This document shows, piece by piece, positions 25,639 to 35,518 of a stretch of 64,000 nucleotides of DNA (position 1 is the first letter of the stretch; each line of letters begins with the position of its first letter). Source of the DNA: Corallococcus sp. EGB. GTDB lineage: Bacteria; Myxococcota; Myxococcia; Myxococcales; Myxococcaceae. The stretch is from NCBI RefSeq assembly GCF_019968905.1, contig NZ_CP079946.1, positions 8,901,356 through 8,965,355 on the forward strand, read 5' to 3'. A program made the translations under genes and the position numbers. The notes beneath the pieces were generated by a model. It ran no database searches. It was given only the letters and a program-made list of their open reading frames with translations, and was not told the origin of the DNA.

Positions 25639-26187
25639 TTAAGCCGAGCGGCGGGTCGCCGTGGCGCTGGTGGCGCCCGGGAGGCCCTGCACGAACTGCT
25701 CGGCCAGGGCGCGGTGCTTCGCGTCGTCCAGGCGCTCGTTCAGGAGCTTGGCGGCCACTTCCATGGCCAGGTCCACCGCCATGGCGCGGACCTCGGTGAT
25801 GGCCTTGGCCTTCTGGTCGTCAATCTCGCGGCGGGCGGACTGCTTCAGCTCCTCCGCCTCCTTGCGGCTCTTGGCCATCAGCTCGTCGCGGAACTTGTCC
25901 ATGTCCGCCTTCATGCGGCTGGTGTCCTCGGCGGCCTGGCGGCGGGCCTCGGCGATGGCCGTCTTCTGGTCGGCGAGCAGCTTCTCCGCCTCGGCGCGCT
26001 CACGCTTGGCGCTCTCGATGGCGTTGGAGATCTGCTTCTCGCGCTCCTCGACGAGCGACAGGATGGGGCCCCACGCCTTCGCCCGCAGCACCAGGAGGAC
26101 GATGACGAAGGTGACGATGGTCCAGAAGATGAGGCCCGGACGGACCTCCACGAAGTTGCTGGCGGCGAGGACAGAGGGCAGGAACAT
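25639..26187 (-). CDS. atpF: ATP synthase Fo subunit b
   Basis: The 182-residue protein has one N-terminal membrane helix (LIFWTIVTFVIVLLVLRAKAW) and then a long charged coiled coil (EEREKQISNAIESAKRERAE to the end), the peripheral stalk that links Fo to F1. The short tail TSATATRRSA is extra. It follows atpE by 142 bp. No atpH follows, so the F1 genes are elsewhere. A longer start at 26208 is possible; the ATG at 26187 puts the helix at the usual place. Confidence 0.93.
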   Translation of the reverse strand: MFLPSVLAASNFVEVRPGLIFWTIVTFVIVLLVLRAKAWGPILSLVEEREKQISNAIESAKRERAEAEKLLADQKTAIAEARRQAAEDTSRMKADMDKFRDELMAKSRKEAEELKQSARREIDDQKAKAITEVRAMAVDLAMEVAAKLLNERLDDAKHRALAEQFVQGLPGATSATATRRSA

Positions 26188-26329
26188 GGCGGGGTCCCGG
26201 TGAAGCAAGAAGGCAAAGGGGGATGCGGGAGACTTCAGGTGAGACAGGTCCAGCGCACTGCGAGCCGGAACGCCGGCGCCCCTTCTTCCCGAAGAGGACG
26301 CCGGCTCCCGGTGACACCACCGCCCTGAC

Positions 26330-26560
26330 TCAGACCTTGATGGCGAGCAGGATGCAGACGACCAGCGCGAACAGCGTGGCGCCTTCGATGAGCGCCGCGG
26401 CGATGATCATCGTGGTGCGGATGTCGCCGCCGGCGGCCGGCTGGCGGCCCGTGGCGTCCATGGCGGCGGCGGCCAGCTTGCCGATGCCCAGGGCGGCGCC
26501 GATGATGGAGAGACCCGCGCCGATACCGGCGGCGAGGAACGCGAGAGCGAGGTTGGTCAT
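26330..26560 (-). CDS. atpE: ATP synthase Fo subunit c
   Basis: The 76-residue hairpin has two membrane helices, a glycine-rich first helix (AAGIGAGLSIIGAALGIGK) and a polar loop with the conserved RQP (ATGRQPAAGG). The ion-binding Glu lies in the second helix in ALIEGATLFALVV. The residues after the Glu are GAT rather than the ST of Na+ synthases, which points to proton coupling (inference). It lies between atpB and atpF. Confidence 0.97.
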   Translation of the reverse strand: MTNLALAFLAAGIGAGLSIIGAALGIGKLAAAAMDATGRQPAAGGDIRTTMIIAAALIEGATLFALVVCILLAIKV

Positions 26561-26713
26561 GGGAGCACGTCTTCTTTCGTGAGGCGGGACCCGCTTGTGG
26601 GGGGGTCGTGAATTCCCTTCAGGACTACCTCCGGCGACCTTTCGAATCGCCGGGTCTTCAACCGGGGCGCGCCGTCACACCGACGTGCGCCCCGTCAACT
26701 CGTGAGGCCCGGC

Positions 26714-27793
26714 TCAGCCCACGTGGTGGGCCTTGCCGTGGTCGTGGCTCGCGCCACCCTCGTGGTGGTCATCGTGGTGGTGGCCCATGGCCACGCTCAT
26801 CCCGATGAACAGCGCCGACAGCATGGTGAACACGTACGCCTGCACGAAGGCCACGAACAGCTCCAGCAGGTAGATGCCGAAGGCGAACGGCACGCTCACC
26901 AGCGCCACCGCGGGGCTGCGGAGCATGAAGATGAGGCCCAGCAGGAAGAAGATGACGATGTGGCCCGCCAGCATGTTGGCGAAGAGGCGGATGGTGAGCG
27001 CGAAGGGCTTGGTGAACAGGCCCAGGAACTCCACCGGAATCATGATGGGCCACAGCCACGGGGCCACGCCGCCCGTCAGGTGCTTCAGGTAGCCGCCGAG
27101 GCCCGCGGCGCGGATGCCCGCCAGCTGCGTGACGAAGAAGGTGCACACCGCCAGGCCGCAGGTGACCGCGATGTTGCCCGTGGCGGTCGCCATCCAGGGG
27201 AACAGGCCCAGCAGGTTCATGAAGAGGATGAAGAAGAACGCGGTGAGCAGGTAGGGCACGAAGCGCGGGCCCTCCTCCTTGCCGATGTTCTTGATGGCCA
27301 GCTCGTCCCGGACGAAGAGGACCAGCATTTCGAAGAGGTTCGCCCCGGCGCCGCGCGGCACGAGCTTCGTCTTGTCGCGGTTGCTCCAGATGAGGATGGA
27401 GCCGATGAGCAGCAGCGCCGCCAGCCACATCATCACCGTGTGCTTGGTGATGGAGAGGTCCAGGCAGCCGGCGCCCACGCCCGGGTAGACCTCGCCGTGA
27501 CCGCCGTGCGGATCCGCCACCGGCGTGCAGGCGCCCTCGTGCAGCGGGATGAGGATCCTCGGCAGGTGGATGGAGATGTGGTTGTGGCTGAGCGGAATCT
27601 CGAACTCGTACTCATTCGAGTCGGCCACGTGGTGGAGGATGTAGCCGGCGACGTCGTCGCCCTCGGCGTCCTTGTCCTCTTTCGCGTAGCCGTGCTCACC
27701 GGCCGCCGCCGTCCCGGACTCCCCGCCATGCTGCTCGGAGGCCCACACGGCGCCCGCGAACAGACAGGCGAACAGCACCATTGCCTTGCGCAT
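26714..27793 (-). CDS. atpB: ATP synthase Fo subunit a with a long N-terminus and His-rich tail
   Basis: The 359-residue protein is longer than the usual 240-300. The core has the conserved half-channel region: [20 protein letters not shown] and [19 protein letters not shown] with the essential Arg. The first 110 residues add a cleavable-signal-like start ([13 protein letters not shown]) and an acidic, His-containing periplasmic stretch. The C-terminus adds about 25 residues dominated by His and Asp ([11 protein letters not shown]). The ATG overlaps the upstream TGA (TGATG), so translation is coupled to the atpI-like gene. Confidence 0.95.
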   Translation of the reverse strand: MRKAMVLFACLFAGAVWASEQHGGESGTAAAGEHGYAKEDKDAEGDDVAGYILHHVADSNEYEFEIPLSHNHISIHLPRILIPLHEGACTPVADPHGGHGEVYPGVGAGCLDLSITKHTVMMWLAALLLIGSILIWSNRDKTKLVPRGAGANLFEMLVLFVRDELAIKNIGKEEGPRFVPYLLTAFFFILFMNLLGLFPWMATATGNIAVTCGLAVCTFFVTQLAGIRAAGLGGYLKHLTGGVAPWLWPIMIPVEFLGLFTKPFALTIRLFANMLAGHIVIFFLLGLIFMLRSPAVALVSVPFAFGIYLLELFVAFVQAYVFTMLSALFIGMSVAMGHHHDDHHEGGASHDHGKAHHVG

Positions 27794-28206
27794 CACTCGT
27801 CTCCGCCCGCCGCGTCTTTCGACGCGGCCATCACGTAGCTGACTTCAATCCACTGCAACGCGAAGTAGACGCCGAAGAAGCCGCCCACGAACGCGATCGC
27901 GCTCAACCCCCGGGACACCACCCACGCCAGCCCCAGCCCCACGCCCACGCCTCGCAAGGCGAAGACGATCCCGACCACCTTCAACGCCGCCTTCAAATCC
28001 GCCTGCATCGCCGCGCGCCGCTTGAGCACCAGCGCCAGCACGCCCGTCACCGCCGCGACCCCGACCCCCAGCAGCGCGGAGACCCGGTCCTCCGTCACCC
28101 TGGGCAGCGCCGCCGCCACCACCGCGCCCACGCCCATCACCGCCGCCGCCAGCCCCGCGTGCGTCCAGAAGGGGTCCCGCTTCGGCTGTCCGCCCGTCCT
28201 CGTCAC
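27793..28206 (-). CDS. AtpI-like small membrane protein of the Fo operon
   Basis: The GTG at 28206 (GTGA overlap with the upstream stop) gives 137 residues with four membrane helices: [55 protein letters not shown] and [20 protein letters not shown]. Position directly before atpB and this topology fit AtpI, an assembly factor for the c ring, although sequence similarity across AtpI proteins is weak. Confidence 0.75.
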   Translation of the reverse strand: MTRTGGQPKRDPFWTHAGLAAAVMGVGAVVAAALPRVTEDRVSALLGVGVAAVTGVLALVLKRRAAMQADLKAALKVVGIVFALRGVGVGLGLAWVVSRGLSAIAFVGGFFGVYFALQWIEVSYVMAASKDAAGGDE

Positions 28207-28469
28207 TTGCGCTTCCCCAGCCGCGCCATCGCATGGAGGAAGCCGTAGAACCCCACGCCAATCCCCACCAGGCTCAGCCCCAGGAGCAGCCAGGGCGACG
28301 TCCCCAGCCACTTGTCCAGGAAGTACCCGCCCAGGACCCCCACCACCGCCCCGCCCACCAGCTTCCAGACCGCGGAGATGTACGGCTCCGCCGCCCGCAT
28401 CTGCCGGGCCGTCTCGCCCAGCTCACTGCCTGGCGCGTCCTCCCGACTCCGAGGCTCCTGGTCTGCCAT
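28203..28469 (-). CDS. AtpZ/AtpI-family Fo accessory protein
   Basis: The 88-residue protein has a charged start and two helices, SAVWKLVGGAVVGVLGGYFLDKWLG and WLLLGLSLVGIGVGFYGFLHAM. The pattern GGAVVGxxxGYFLDxxLGTxPW is typical of AtpZ (F0F1-ATPase subunit, putative Ca/Mg transporter). It is the first gene of the Fo operon atpZ-atpI-atpB-atpE-atpF and overlaps the next gene by four bases. Confidence 0.85.
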   Translation of the reverse strand: MADQEPRSREDAPGSELGETARQMRAAEPYISAVWKLVGGAVVGVLGGYFLDKWLGTSPWLLLGLSLVGIGVGFYGFLHAMARLGKRK

Positions 28470-28851
28470 GCGGACGCCTCACCAACCCCTGGGAAAGTCT
28501 TGGGTTTCCATCACCAACCCCGACCCCGACCCTTACATGCGCGGGCGCCGCTTAGCACCGAATGCGCGGCGCGTGCAACCGGTACGGGGGCGGGGGGTGC
28601 TCCACCGCCAGCAGCGGTTGCCGCACCCTCAAGCGCAGCTATCACGGCGGAGGGTCCGGAGGGGTTGTTTCTCCTCGAAGGAAGGCCCCCTTCCGGCAGG
28701 CGCCCCGGGAGGCGCCCGGTGGATCAGCGGCGGGGGGGAGATGGGGGTGACAGGCGGCCGGGCGGAACGCCCTCTGTCTCTCAGCACCGGCCCCGGGTCA
28801 TCGCCAGCTTGCCGGGGGCCACGTTGGCCACTCATGCCCAAGGAGCCACGC
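28470..28851. promoter_or_regulatory. Divergent promoter region of the Fo operon and the PEBP gene
   Basis: The 382-bp gap separates atpZ from the plus-strand PEBP gene. It should carry both promoters. I see no protein gene, strong palindrome or clear -35/-10 pair; GGAAA and TTTCC flank the segment near 28490-28507 as a weak dyad. Confidence 0.4.
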
Positions 28852-29346
28852 ATGCCGAAGCCGCTCGAGCTCACCTCGCCGAAGTTCAAGAACGGGACGC
28901 CCATCCCCATCGCCTACACCGGCGAGGGCGACGACAAGGCCCCACCCCTGCACTGGGAGAACCTCCCCGCCGGGGCCAAGAGCCTGGCGCTCATCGTGGA
29001 GGACCCGGACGCGCCGGACCCGGCGAACCCTCAGCGCACCTTCTGCCACTGGGTCGTCTACAACCTCCCCGTCAACGCGCAGAACCTCCCGGACGGGGCC
29101 ACCCTGGACGTGCTGCCGGAGGGGGTGAAGCTGGGACGCAACGACTTCGGCCGGCAGGACTACGGCGGGCCCATGCCTCCCATCGGCAACCACCGGTACT
29201 ACTTCAAGCTGTATGCCCTGGACACGGTGCTGCCGGACCTGGGCCAGCCCACGCGCACGGCGCTGCTGGAGGCGATGGAGGGCCACATCGTGGGGGAGAC
29301 CCAGCTCATGGGCACCTACGAGAAGGCGCACCACCGCAAGCACTGA
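28852..29346 (+). CDS. YbhB/YbcL-type Raf kinase inhibitor-like protein (PEBP family)
   Basis: The ATG at 28852 has an excellent AAGGAG site, better than the upstream ATG at 28834. The 164-residue protein has the PEBP ligand-site motifs: TGEGDDKAPPLHWENLPAG, IVEDPDAPDP (DPDAP), FCHWVVYNLP (HW) and PPIGNHRYYFKLYALD (GxHRY). No signal peptide is seen, so it is cytoplasmic. Bacterial YbhB-like proteins are conserved but their role is unclear. Confidence 0.93.
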   Translation: MPKPLELTSPKFKNGTPIPIAYTGEGDDKAPPLHWENLPAGAKSLALIVEDPDAPDPANPQRTFCHWVVYNLPVNAQNLPDGATLDVLPEGVKLGRNDFGRQDYGGPMPPIGNHRYYFKLYALDTVLPDLGQPTRTALLEAMEGHIVGETQLMGTYEKAHHRKH

Positions 29347-29364
29347 GCGGGCGTCCGGAGGCCC

Positions 29365-29778
29365 TCAGGGTGCCGGCAGCTCGCGCGGCATCACCGCGGG
29401 CAGGTTGGGCACCTTGAGGTACTCCACGCGCGTGGGCTTCGGCGCCGGCGGGGGCCAGCCCGGCGCGTCCAGCGCGGCGAGCAGCGTGAGCACCGGGTCG
29501 TCGAAGGACTCCACGCGCAGGCCCGACGCCGGCATGGGAGCCAGGCCCCACGCGAGCGACAGGCGCAGCCGTCCGAACCGGGCCACCTCCGGCACCTACG
29601 CGGGCAGCCCCTGAAGGGGCTTCGCGTGCAACTCCAGCCGCCGCTCCGAGTCCGGCGTGAGCGGCAGGAAGTGCTCGGGCGTCACCTCCAGCCAGTCCAC
29701 GCCGGGGTTGCCGCTTGCCAGGTGCTGTTCGAGGTCCCAGCGGCAGCCGAGCCCCACGCCCAGGGAGGGAAGGCCCAT
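29365..29778 (-). pseudogene. Truncated MNIO (DUF692) gene joined to a foreign tail
   Basis: From the ATG at 29778 the frame reads SLGVGLGCRWDLEQHL and VDWLEVTPEHFLPL, which match the N-terminus of the DUF692/MNIO family (multinuclear iron oxidases that modify RiPP precursors). After about 60 residues a TAG at 29596-29598 interrupts the frame. The same frame then continues with 76 codons (FGRLRLSLAWGLAP to MPRELPAP) that do not look like the rest of MNIO. An internal deletion of about 200 codons plus a stop explains this. The metal-binding His and Asp residues of the barrel are lost. Confidence 0.55.
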
Positions 29779-29782
29779 GGCC

Positions 29783-29978
29783 TCAGGCCTTGCGCCGCGC
29801 CATCCCCTGGAAGTGCTGCCCCAGGACGGCCAAGCCCTCGTGCGCCAGCTTCTCCTGCAACGCCAATACCTCCTCGCGCGCGGCCTACGCGTCCCACGGC
29901 TTCTCCGCGGTGGCGCCATGCCCGGCCGCCCTCGCGCGATGGCGCCGGAAATCGCGCGGGGCAGGCTCAAGACATCCC
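29783..29978 (-). pseudogene. Coding remnant upstream of the MNIO fragment
   Basis: In the minus-strand frame ending at the TGA at 29783, the sequence reads AAREEVLALQEKLAHEGLA, then VLGQHFQGMARRKA. This is a plausible protein C-terminus 4 bp before the MNIO start. It is interrupted by an in-frame TAG at 29885-29887 (after ATAEKPWDA). The upstream boundary is unclear. It may be the end of a partner gene in the lost MNIO operon. Confidence 0.35.
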
Positions 29979-30255
29979 CTTCCGAAGGCGCGGCCCCAGC
30001 GGATTCGTGACGGAAGCCAAAGGCGTCGGAGTCCGGCTCGAGCCGCGTTGTTACAACTCCATCCTTCTAGATGTTCTCACCCACGGCTTCAATTCATGCC
30101 ACGTCTGGGTTTGACTTCATGAGAGGGGTTGAGAACGTGCCGCGTCTTGAGACGCCGCGCCGGGCCGGCGCGGGGCCCGGCGGGTGTACGCTGGTGGGCG
30201 ATTGACGGGCGGGGGTGGCTTCACCGCGGGGGGACAGGGGTGCGAAGGTAGGGGG
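29979..30255. other. Intergenic stretch before the histidine kinase
   Basis: No gene is supported here. It is a mildly AT-richer spacer between decayed DNA and the kinase gene and should contain the kinase promoter, but no clear box is visible. Confidence 0.4.
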
Positions 30256-32943
30256 GTGAGGAGCACAGAGCGCACGAACCGTCGGGTGGGGACGGTTTCC
30301 GAGGAGCCCGGGGCGGTGTACCGCCTTTTCGACGACATGCCCCTGGGCGTGTTCGTGCTCCGGAACGGCCTGCTCATCCACGCCAACGCCGCGCTGTCGC
30401 GCCTGATGGGCGTCGCGCGCGAGCAATTGCTGGAGCAGCCGGTGACGTCGCTGCTGTGGGAGCCGGGGCCGCAGGAGGACCCCGCGGACCGGCTCGCGCG
30501 GCGGCTGGGGTCCTCGCCCGTGGCGGGCACCTATGAGGCGTGGCTGTCCATCGGGGGCAGAGGCGTGCGGGTGGAGCTGACGGTGCATCCGCACGCCCGG
30601 GATTGGGTGGTGCAGGTGCGCGACGTCACCTCCCGCGTCCGGCGGCGCACGGTGCTGCGGCGGCTGGCGGAGCTGGGCAGCGCGGTGCGCGCGCTGCACT
30701 CCGAGGACGCGGTGCGCGAGGAGGTGTTCCGGGGGCTGGAGGCGCTGGAGCTGGGCTTCGCGTGGCTGACGCCGCGGGGCGTGGGCGTGGAGCTGTCCGT
30801 GGCGGGGCTGTCCCCGAGGCTGGTGCCGCACGCGCCGGCGCTGAGAGGCCGCGTGCGCGCGGAGGCCCTCGGCGGCTGGGCGCCCGCCCTGGTGCGCACC
30901 TGGCGCGACGGCGATGCGTGGGTGGAGGACCTGGGCATGGAGGCGTCCCGCTTCGCGTCCGAGGCGCGCATGGACGCGGTGCTGGCGGTGTTCCGGCGCG
31001 TGGAGACGCAGCGGGCGGTGAGCGTGCGCATCGACGTGGAGAGCGCGCCCATGGCCATGCTGGTGCTGGCCGCGGACTGGCTGAGCGAGGAGGACGTGGC
31101 CGCGGTGCGCCTGTTCGGCCAGCAGGTGTCGTCCGCGCTGGACGCGGCGCGCACCATCCAGCGGCTGAGCGTGCGCGCGACGGCGCTCACCGCGCTGGGG
31201 CGGCTGGCGTCCCAGGCCGCGTCCGCGCCGCACCCGCGCGCCTTCTTCGGCTCCGGCACGGAGGAGATTTCAGGCCTCCTGGGCTGCGACGCGGTGTGTC
31301 TGCTTCTGCCCGCGGACGCGCGGCACGAGTCCGGCGAGTCCCTGGAGCTCGTCTACGCGCGCGGCCTCTCCGAGGACGCGGTGGCGCGCGTGCGCCGCGC
31401 GCGGCTGGGCTCACTGCCCCGTCCGAGCGGGATGCCGGACGCGGTGCGGGTGCTGGACGCGGAGGCGTGTCCCGCGCCCACGCGCGACGCGCTGCGGGCG
31501 CTGGCGTTCCAGACGCTGGTGTCGGTGCCGCTGCGGGTGCGCTCGCGCGGCGTGGGCACGTTGAGCGTGCTGTTCCACGCGCGACGCCGGCTCACCGCGC
31601 TGGAGGTGGAGACGCTCCAGGCCATGGGCACGCACTTCGCGGCGGCCATCGAGTCCCACCGGCTGCTGGACGAGGTGCGCGGCCGGGCGGAGGACCTGGC
31701 GCTGATGCACGAGGTGGGCAAGGCGCTGGCCGCCACGCTGGAGCTGGACCGGCTGCTGGCCACGGGCGTCACCAGCCTGGCGCGCATCGTGGACGTGCCG
31801 GATGCGTACGTGCTCCTGCCGGACGCGAAGGGGGAAAGGCTCGCCATCCGCGCGGCGACGGGCGGGCACCCGGAGCTGGTGGGGCGGCAGGTGCCGCTGG
31901 AGCCGTCAGCGAGCTCGTTCGCGGCCCGGGTGTTCCGCACGCGTCAGCCGCTGCGGGTGGAGGACGCGCGCACGGAGGGGCAGGCGGACGAAGAGCTGCG
32001 CCGGGCCGCGGAGGCCATGGCCTACATGGTGCTGCCGCTCGCCGTGCACGACCAGATGGTGGGCGTGGCGGTGATGGTGGAGACGCGCCGCCCGCGCCGC
32101 TTCACGCCTTCCGAGCTGGAGCGGGCGGACACCATCGCCAACCAGCTGTCGCTGGCGCTGGAGGGCGCGCGGCTGGTGGAGGACCTGAAGCAGAGCTACG
32201 CGGAGCTGGCGCGGGCACAGGAGCAGCTGGTCAACCGCGAGCGGCTGGTGGCGCTGGGCGAGCTGTCCGCGGTGGTGGCCCACGAGGTGCGCAATCCCCT
32301 GGGCGCCATCTTCAACTCAGTGGCCACCATCCGCCGCATCATCGGCCCGGAGAGCCCGGCCATCCCGCTGGTGGACATCGTGGGCGAGGAGGCGGACCGG
32401 CTCAACCGCATCGTCGCGGACCTGCTCACCTTCGCGCGGCCTCCGTCTCCGCACCTGTATCCGGTGTCGGTGACGCAGCTGCTGGAAGAGGCGGTGGGCA
32501 GCGCGCTCTCCGACGTGGGCGGCACCTCGCCGCCGCCGGTGCGCGTGGAGTGGGTGGTGGAGGAGGACGTGCCGTCCGTGACGGTGGACGAGCGGCTCAT
32601 CCGCCAGTGCTTCCTCAACGTGGCGCTCAACGCCGTGCAGGCCATGCTGCCCCAGGGCGGCACGCTGCGCGTGGCGGCGCGCAGGGCGTGGGTGGACCGC
32701 CCCGGCGTGCAGGTCGAAATCAGTGACACGGGACCGGGCATCCCCGCGGAGCTGCGCGCGCGTGTCTTCGAGCCCTTCTTCACCACCAAGGCGCAGGGCA
32801 CCGGGCTGGGGCTCGCCGTGGTGAAGCGCATCATCGACTCCCACGTGGGGCTGGTGTCGCTGGACGCGCCGGAGACGGGCAAGGGCACCATCTTCCGCCT
32901 CTTCCTGCCGCTGGAGCCGCCCCTGCCGCTCACGGGCGCGTGA
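30256..32943 (+). CDS. Multi-GAF/PAS sensor histidine kinase
   Basis: With the GTG at 30256 the protein has 895 residues and no membrane helix. A PAS domain comes first (YRLFDDMPLGVFVLRNGLLI, then ALSRLMG), followed by three GAF-like regions: about residues 130-320, 325-480 (LGCDAVCLLLPADAR to GVGTLSVLFHARR) and 500-650 (LMHEVGKALAATLELDRLLA to MVGVAVMVETRR). The kinase core follows: HisKA with His in VVAHEVRNPLGAIFNSV, then HATPase DTGPGIPAELRARVFEPFFT and GTGLGLAVVKRI. This is the NtrB-like architecture common in myxobacteria. It is convergent with the Ser/Thr kinase gene. The start is uncertain; GTG codons at 30184 and 30287 are alternatives. Confidence 0.88.
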   Translation: MRSTERTNRRVGTVSEEPGAVYRLFDDMPLGVFVLRNGLLIHANAALSRLMGVAREQLLEQPVTSLLWEPGPQEDPADRLARRLGSSPVAGTYEAWLSIGGRGVRVELTVHPHARDWVVQVRDVTSRVRRRTVLRRLAELGSAVRALHSEDAVREEVFRGLEALELGFAWLTPRGVGVELSVAGLSPRLVPHAPALRGRVRAEALGGWAPALVRTWRDGDAWVEDLGMEASRFASEARMDAVLAVFRRVETQRAVSVRIDVESAPMAMLVLAADWLSEEDVAAVRLFGQQVSSALDAARTIQRLSVRATALTALGRLASQAASAPHPRAFFGSGTEEISGLLGCDAVCLLLPADARHESGESLELVYARGLSEDAVARVRRARLGSLPRPSGMPDAVRVLDAEACPAPTRDALRALAFQTLVSVPLRVRSRGVGTLSVLFHARRRLTALEVETLQAMGTHFAAAIESHRLLDEVRGRAEDLALMHEVGKALAATLELDRLLATGVTSLARIVDVPDAYVLLPDAKGERLAIRAATGGHPELVGRQVPLEPSASSFAARVFRTRQPLRVEDARTEGQADEELRRAAEAMAYMVLPLAVHDQMVGVAVMVETRRPRRFTPSELERADTIANQLSLALEGARLVEDLKQSYAELARAQEQLVNRERLVALGELSAVVAHEVRNPLGAIFNSVATIRRIIGPESPAIPLVDIVGEEADRLNRIVADLLTFARPPSPHLYPVSVTQLLEEAVGSALSDVGGTSPPPVRVEWVVEEDVPSVTVDERLIRQCFLNVALNAVQAMLPQGGTLRVAARRAWVDRPGVQVEISDTGPGIPAELRARVFEPFFTTKAQGTGLGLAVVKRIIDSHVGLVSLDAPETGKGTIFRLFLPLEPPLPLTGA

Positions 32944-32956
32944 GCTGCCGCGGGGC

Positions 32957-35518
32957 TCAGCCGCCTTCGCCGCCGTTCAGGAAGAGCCACATCACGCCGA
33001 AGCCCAGGCCGCACGCGAGGGCCACCACCACGAGCATGGCCCAGAAGCGGTACTGGGGCGGGATGGGCCACAGGCCCGCCAGTGGCTTGCCGCCCTCGGA
33101 CTTCTTCACGGGCTTCTTCTTGTTGCGCTTCTGGGCGGCGAGCTCTTCCTCGCGGCGCTTCAGCTCCGCCTGCCGGAGCGCCTCGGAGATGTCCATGTCG
33201 TAGCCCACGAGCGTTTCGCGCGTCTTGGTCCGCACCTGCATGGGGCGCGTCTCGTGGGGCCGCTCATTCACGACGGGGGCCTGGCGGCGCGGAGCCTCCT
33301 TGGGCGCGACGTAGGGGGTCGCCTTCTCGTCCAGGTACGCGGGCATGTTGCCCGTCGTCTGGGACAGGGCGCCGAAGATCTTGGCGGCCTCCAGGGCCTC
33401 GGTGGCCTCGCCCGCGCCCTGCGGCGCCCAGGGGACGGGCAGCTCGTCCTGGGACATGGGGCGGGTGGCGTCCGGGGGCGCTTCGGTGGGACGCGATTTC
33501 GGGGCGGCACCGACGGAGGTCTGCGGACGGGACTGGGGAGCGCGCGGCGCGGGGCTCGCCTTGGGGCGGCCGGGCTTGTCGACGTCGGTGCCCTCGTCGT
33601 CCGCGTCGTCGTCCGTGTTGGGGCGCGGCGCCATGGGACCGGCGCCCTCGGTGGCGTCGTCCTCGCCGGAGCCGGGGGTCCAGCCGCCCCTGCCGGTGGC
33701 GGGCAGGCCCGTGGCGCTCTTGCGCGAGGGCCGCTCGTTGGTGGTGGAGTCCTCACTTCCTGCGCCGGGAGTCCACCCCGGGCGCGGGGGGCGGTTCTGC
33801 ATCGGTGAGTCCTCCGGGGCCGGGGGGGGCCCCTCACGGTGAAACGCTCGAAGGTGTGTAGCGGAGTCTTCCGCGTCCGCGCCCGGATTCCAATCCGGCC
33901 GAGGTGGTTCTTCCACCGGGCCCTGCCCGCCCGAGGGGGACGTGGGGGTGCGCTCTCCCGGGTCGGTGGTGTCCTCGGAGCCCGGACCGGCGCGGGGTTC
34001 CCGGGCCCGAGGAGCCTCTTGGGAGGTGGCCTCGTCCTCGCCGGGCCCGGGCGTCCATGGCGCGGATGCAACCACCGGCCCCTGGGGAGGAAGCCCCGGT
34101 GTGGTGGGCTCCGCGGCGCCGATGCCCGGCAGCCAGGCATCCATGGTGATTTCCAGGTTGTGCAGCCGCGCGGGGGGCGCCTTTCGCGGCAGGCCGGGGT
34201 CCTCATCGGGTTGCGCCCGGGCCGCCGCCGCCGCGCGCAGCGCCTGCTCCACCTTCGCCGCGTCCAGCGCCTCGGTCTCCTGCCCCACGTGGGCGTGTTC
34301 CGCCCGCCACGCGTCCGCCGGGCCCTGCGCCCTGGACTCCGGCCGCGCTCCCACCGCGTCCAGCGCCTCGGCCTGCTGTCCCGCGCTGAGGCGCTCCGCC
34401 TGCCGCAGCATCGCCGCGTCCATCGCCTCCGTGGCGATGTCCTCCTGCGCGCGGAGCGCCTCCGTCTCCTCCAGGGTGCCGGGCGGCGCGAAGACGGACG
34501 GGAACTCCTGACGGGTGGTGGCGCGCTCGGGCTGTTCACGCAGCAGGTCGTCCAGCATCTGCTGTTCGATGACCTTCTCGCGGGGGAAGGCCGCGGACAT
34601 CAGCCGCACCAGGTCCTGGTCCGTCACGTTGGGCGCCAGCTTCTCCTTCAGCGCGCCCAGCGCCTCCGCCATCGCTGTCGCCGTGGGGAAGCGGTCGTTC
34701 GGCTCGGCCGCCAGCGCTCGCGCCAGGAACGCGTCCACCGCGCGCGGCAGGTCCGGACGGTGGCGCCCTGCCGGCTCCCACTGCGGATACGCCGCGCGGC
34801 GCCAGCGCTCCATCGGGTCTCCCCGCTGCGACAGCGGCTTCCACGCGAACAGCTCCCACAGCACCACGCCCACCGCGTACAGGTCCGCGCGCCGGTCCAC
34901 CATGCGCTTGCGGGCCTGCTCCGGCGCCATGTACGTGAGGTTCCCAATCACCACGCGCGGCGCCGTCTGCTGCTCCTTCAGCGTGGACTGCGCCGCGCCG
35001 AAGTCGATGATCTTCACCTCGCCCGCGTAGCTCACGCACACGTTCGCGGGAGACAGGTCGCGGTGCACCAGGTGCAGCGGGTGCCCCGCTTCGTCCGTCG
35101 CGTCGTGCGCGTACGCGAGGCCCTCGCACAGCCGGATGCCCAGCTGGAGCAGCGGCCCCAGGGGCATCATCCGCTGTCGCTGCCGGAGGCGGTACGCGAG
35201 CCGGCTGAGCGTCTTGCCCAGCACGTACTCCATGGCGAGGAACAGCTGCCCGTCCACCTCACCCATCGCGTACACGCGCGCGATGTTGGGGTGCGCCAGC
35301 CGCACCACCACGCGGGCCTCGTCGCGGAAGCGGCCCACGAACTGCCCGGTGTCCTTCAACCCGGGCAGCACCTTCTTCACGACGACCGCGCGCCCCACGC
35401 CCTCCTCGCGCGCGAGGAAGACCTCCCCCATCCCCCCGGCGCCAATGCGGCGCACGAGGGTGTAGGGGCCGAAGCGCACGGGCCCGCTCAGGGCCTCTGG
35501 CTCAACGGGCGTCGCCAA
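32957..35518 (-). CDS. Membrane-anchored serine/threonine protein kinase
   Basis: The 853-residue protein starts at a TTG overlapping the end of hemL. Residues 16-280 are a Hanks-type kinase: [11 protein letters not shown] (P-loop), VVVKKV (Lys), HRDLSPANV (catalytic loop), IIDFGAAQ and [15 protein letters not shown] has Ser where most have Lys, a recurrent variant in myxobacterial kinases. Residues about 300-800 are a long low-complexity region with repeated GWTPG/WNPG-DAEDS motifs and many TEALDA patterns. One helix near the end ([20 protein letters not shown]) anchors it, leaving a seven-residue tail. Substrates are unknown. Confidence 0.92.
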   Translation of the reverse strand: MATPVEPEALSGPVRFGPYTLVRRIGAGGMGEVFLAREEGVGRAVVVKKVLPGLKDTGQFVGRFRDEARVVVRLAHPNIARVYAMGEVDGQLFLAMEYVLGKTLSRLAYRLRQRQRMMPLGPLLQLGIRLCEGLAYAHDATDEAGHPLHLVHRDLSPANVCVSYAGEVKIIDFGAAQSTLKEQQTAPRVVIGNLTYMAPEQARKRMVDRRADLYAVGVVLWELFAWKPLSQRGDPMERWRRAAYPQWEPAGRHRPDLPRAVDAFLARALAAEPNDRFPTATAMAEALGALKEKLAPNVTDQDLVRLMSAAFPREKVIEQQMLDDLLREQPERATTRQEFPSVFAPPGTLEETEALRAQEDIATEAMDAAMLRQAERLSAGQQAEALDAVGARPESRAQGPADAWRAEHAHVGQETEALDAAKVEQALRAAAAARAQPDEDPGLPRKAPPARLHNLEITMDAWLPGIGAAEPTTPGLPPQGPVVASAPWTPGPGEDEATSQEAPRAREPRAGPGSEDTTDPGERTPTSPSGGQGPVEEPPRPDWNPGADAEDSATHLRAFHREGPPPAPEDSPMQNRPPRPGWTPGAGSEDSTTNERPSRKSATGLPATGRGGWTPGSGEDDATEGAGPMAPRPNTDDDADDEGTDVDKPGRPKASPAPRAPQSRPQTSVGAAPKSRPTEAPPDATRPMSQDELPVPWAPQGAGEATEALEAAKIFGALSQTTGNMPAYLDEKATPYVAPKEAPRRQAPVVNERPHETRPMQVRTKTRETLVGYDMDISEALRQAELKRREEELAAQKRNKKKPVKKSEGGKPLAGLWPIPPQYRFWAMLVVVALACGLGFGVMWLFLNGGEGG

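Noticed and set aside
24502-26328. A 608-codon plus-strand frame opposite ychF and atpF
   Set aside because: It is the antisense shadow of two highly conserved genes and reads as low-complexity His/Leu/Arg sequence.
28490-28507. GGAAA/TTTCC weak dyad upstream of atpZ
   Set aside because: Five-base arms are expected often by chance, so it is not listed as an operator.
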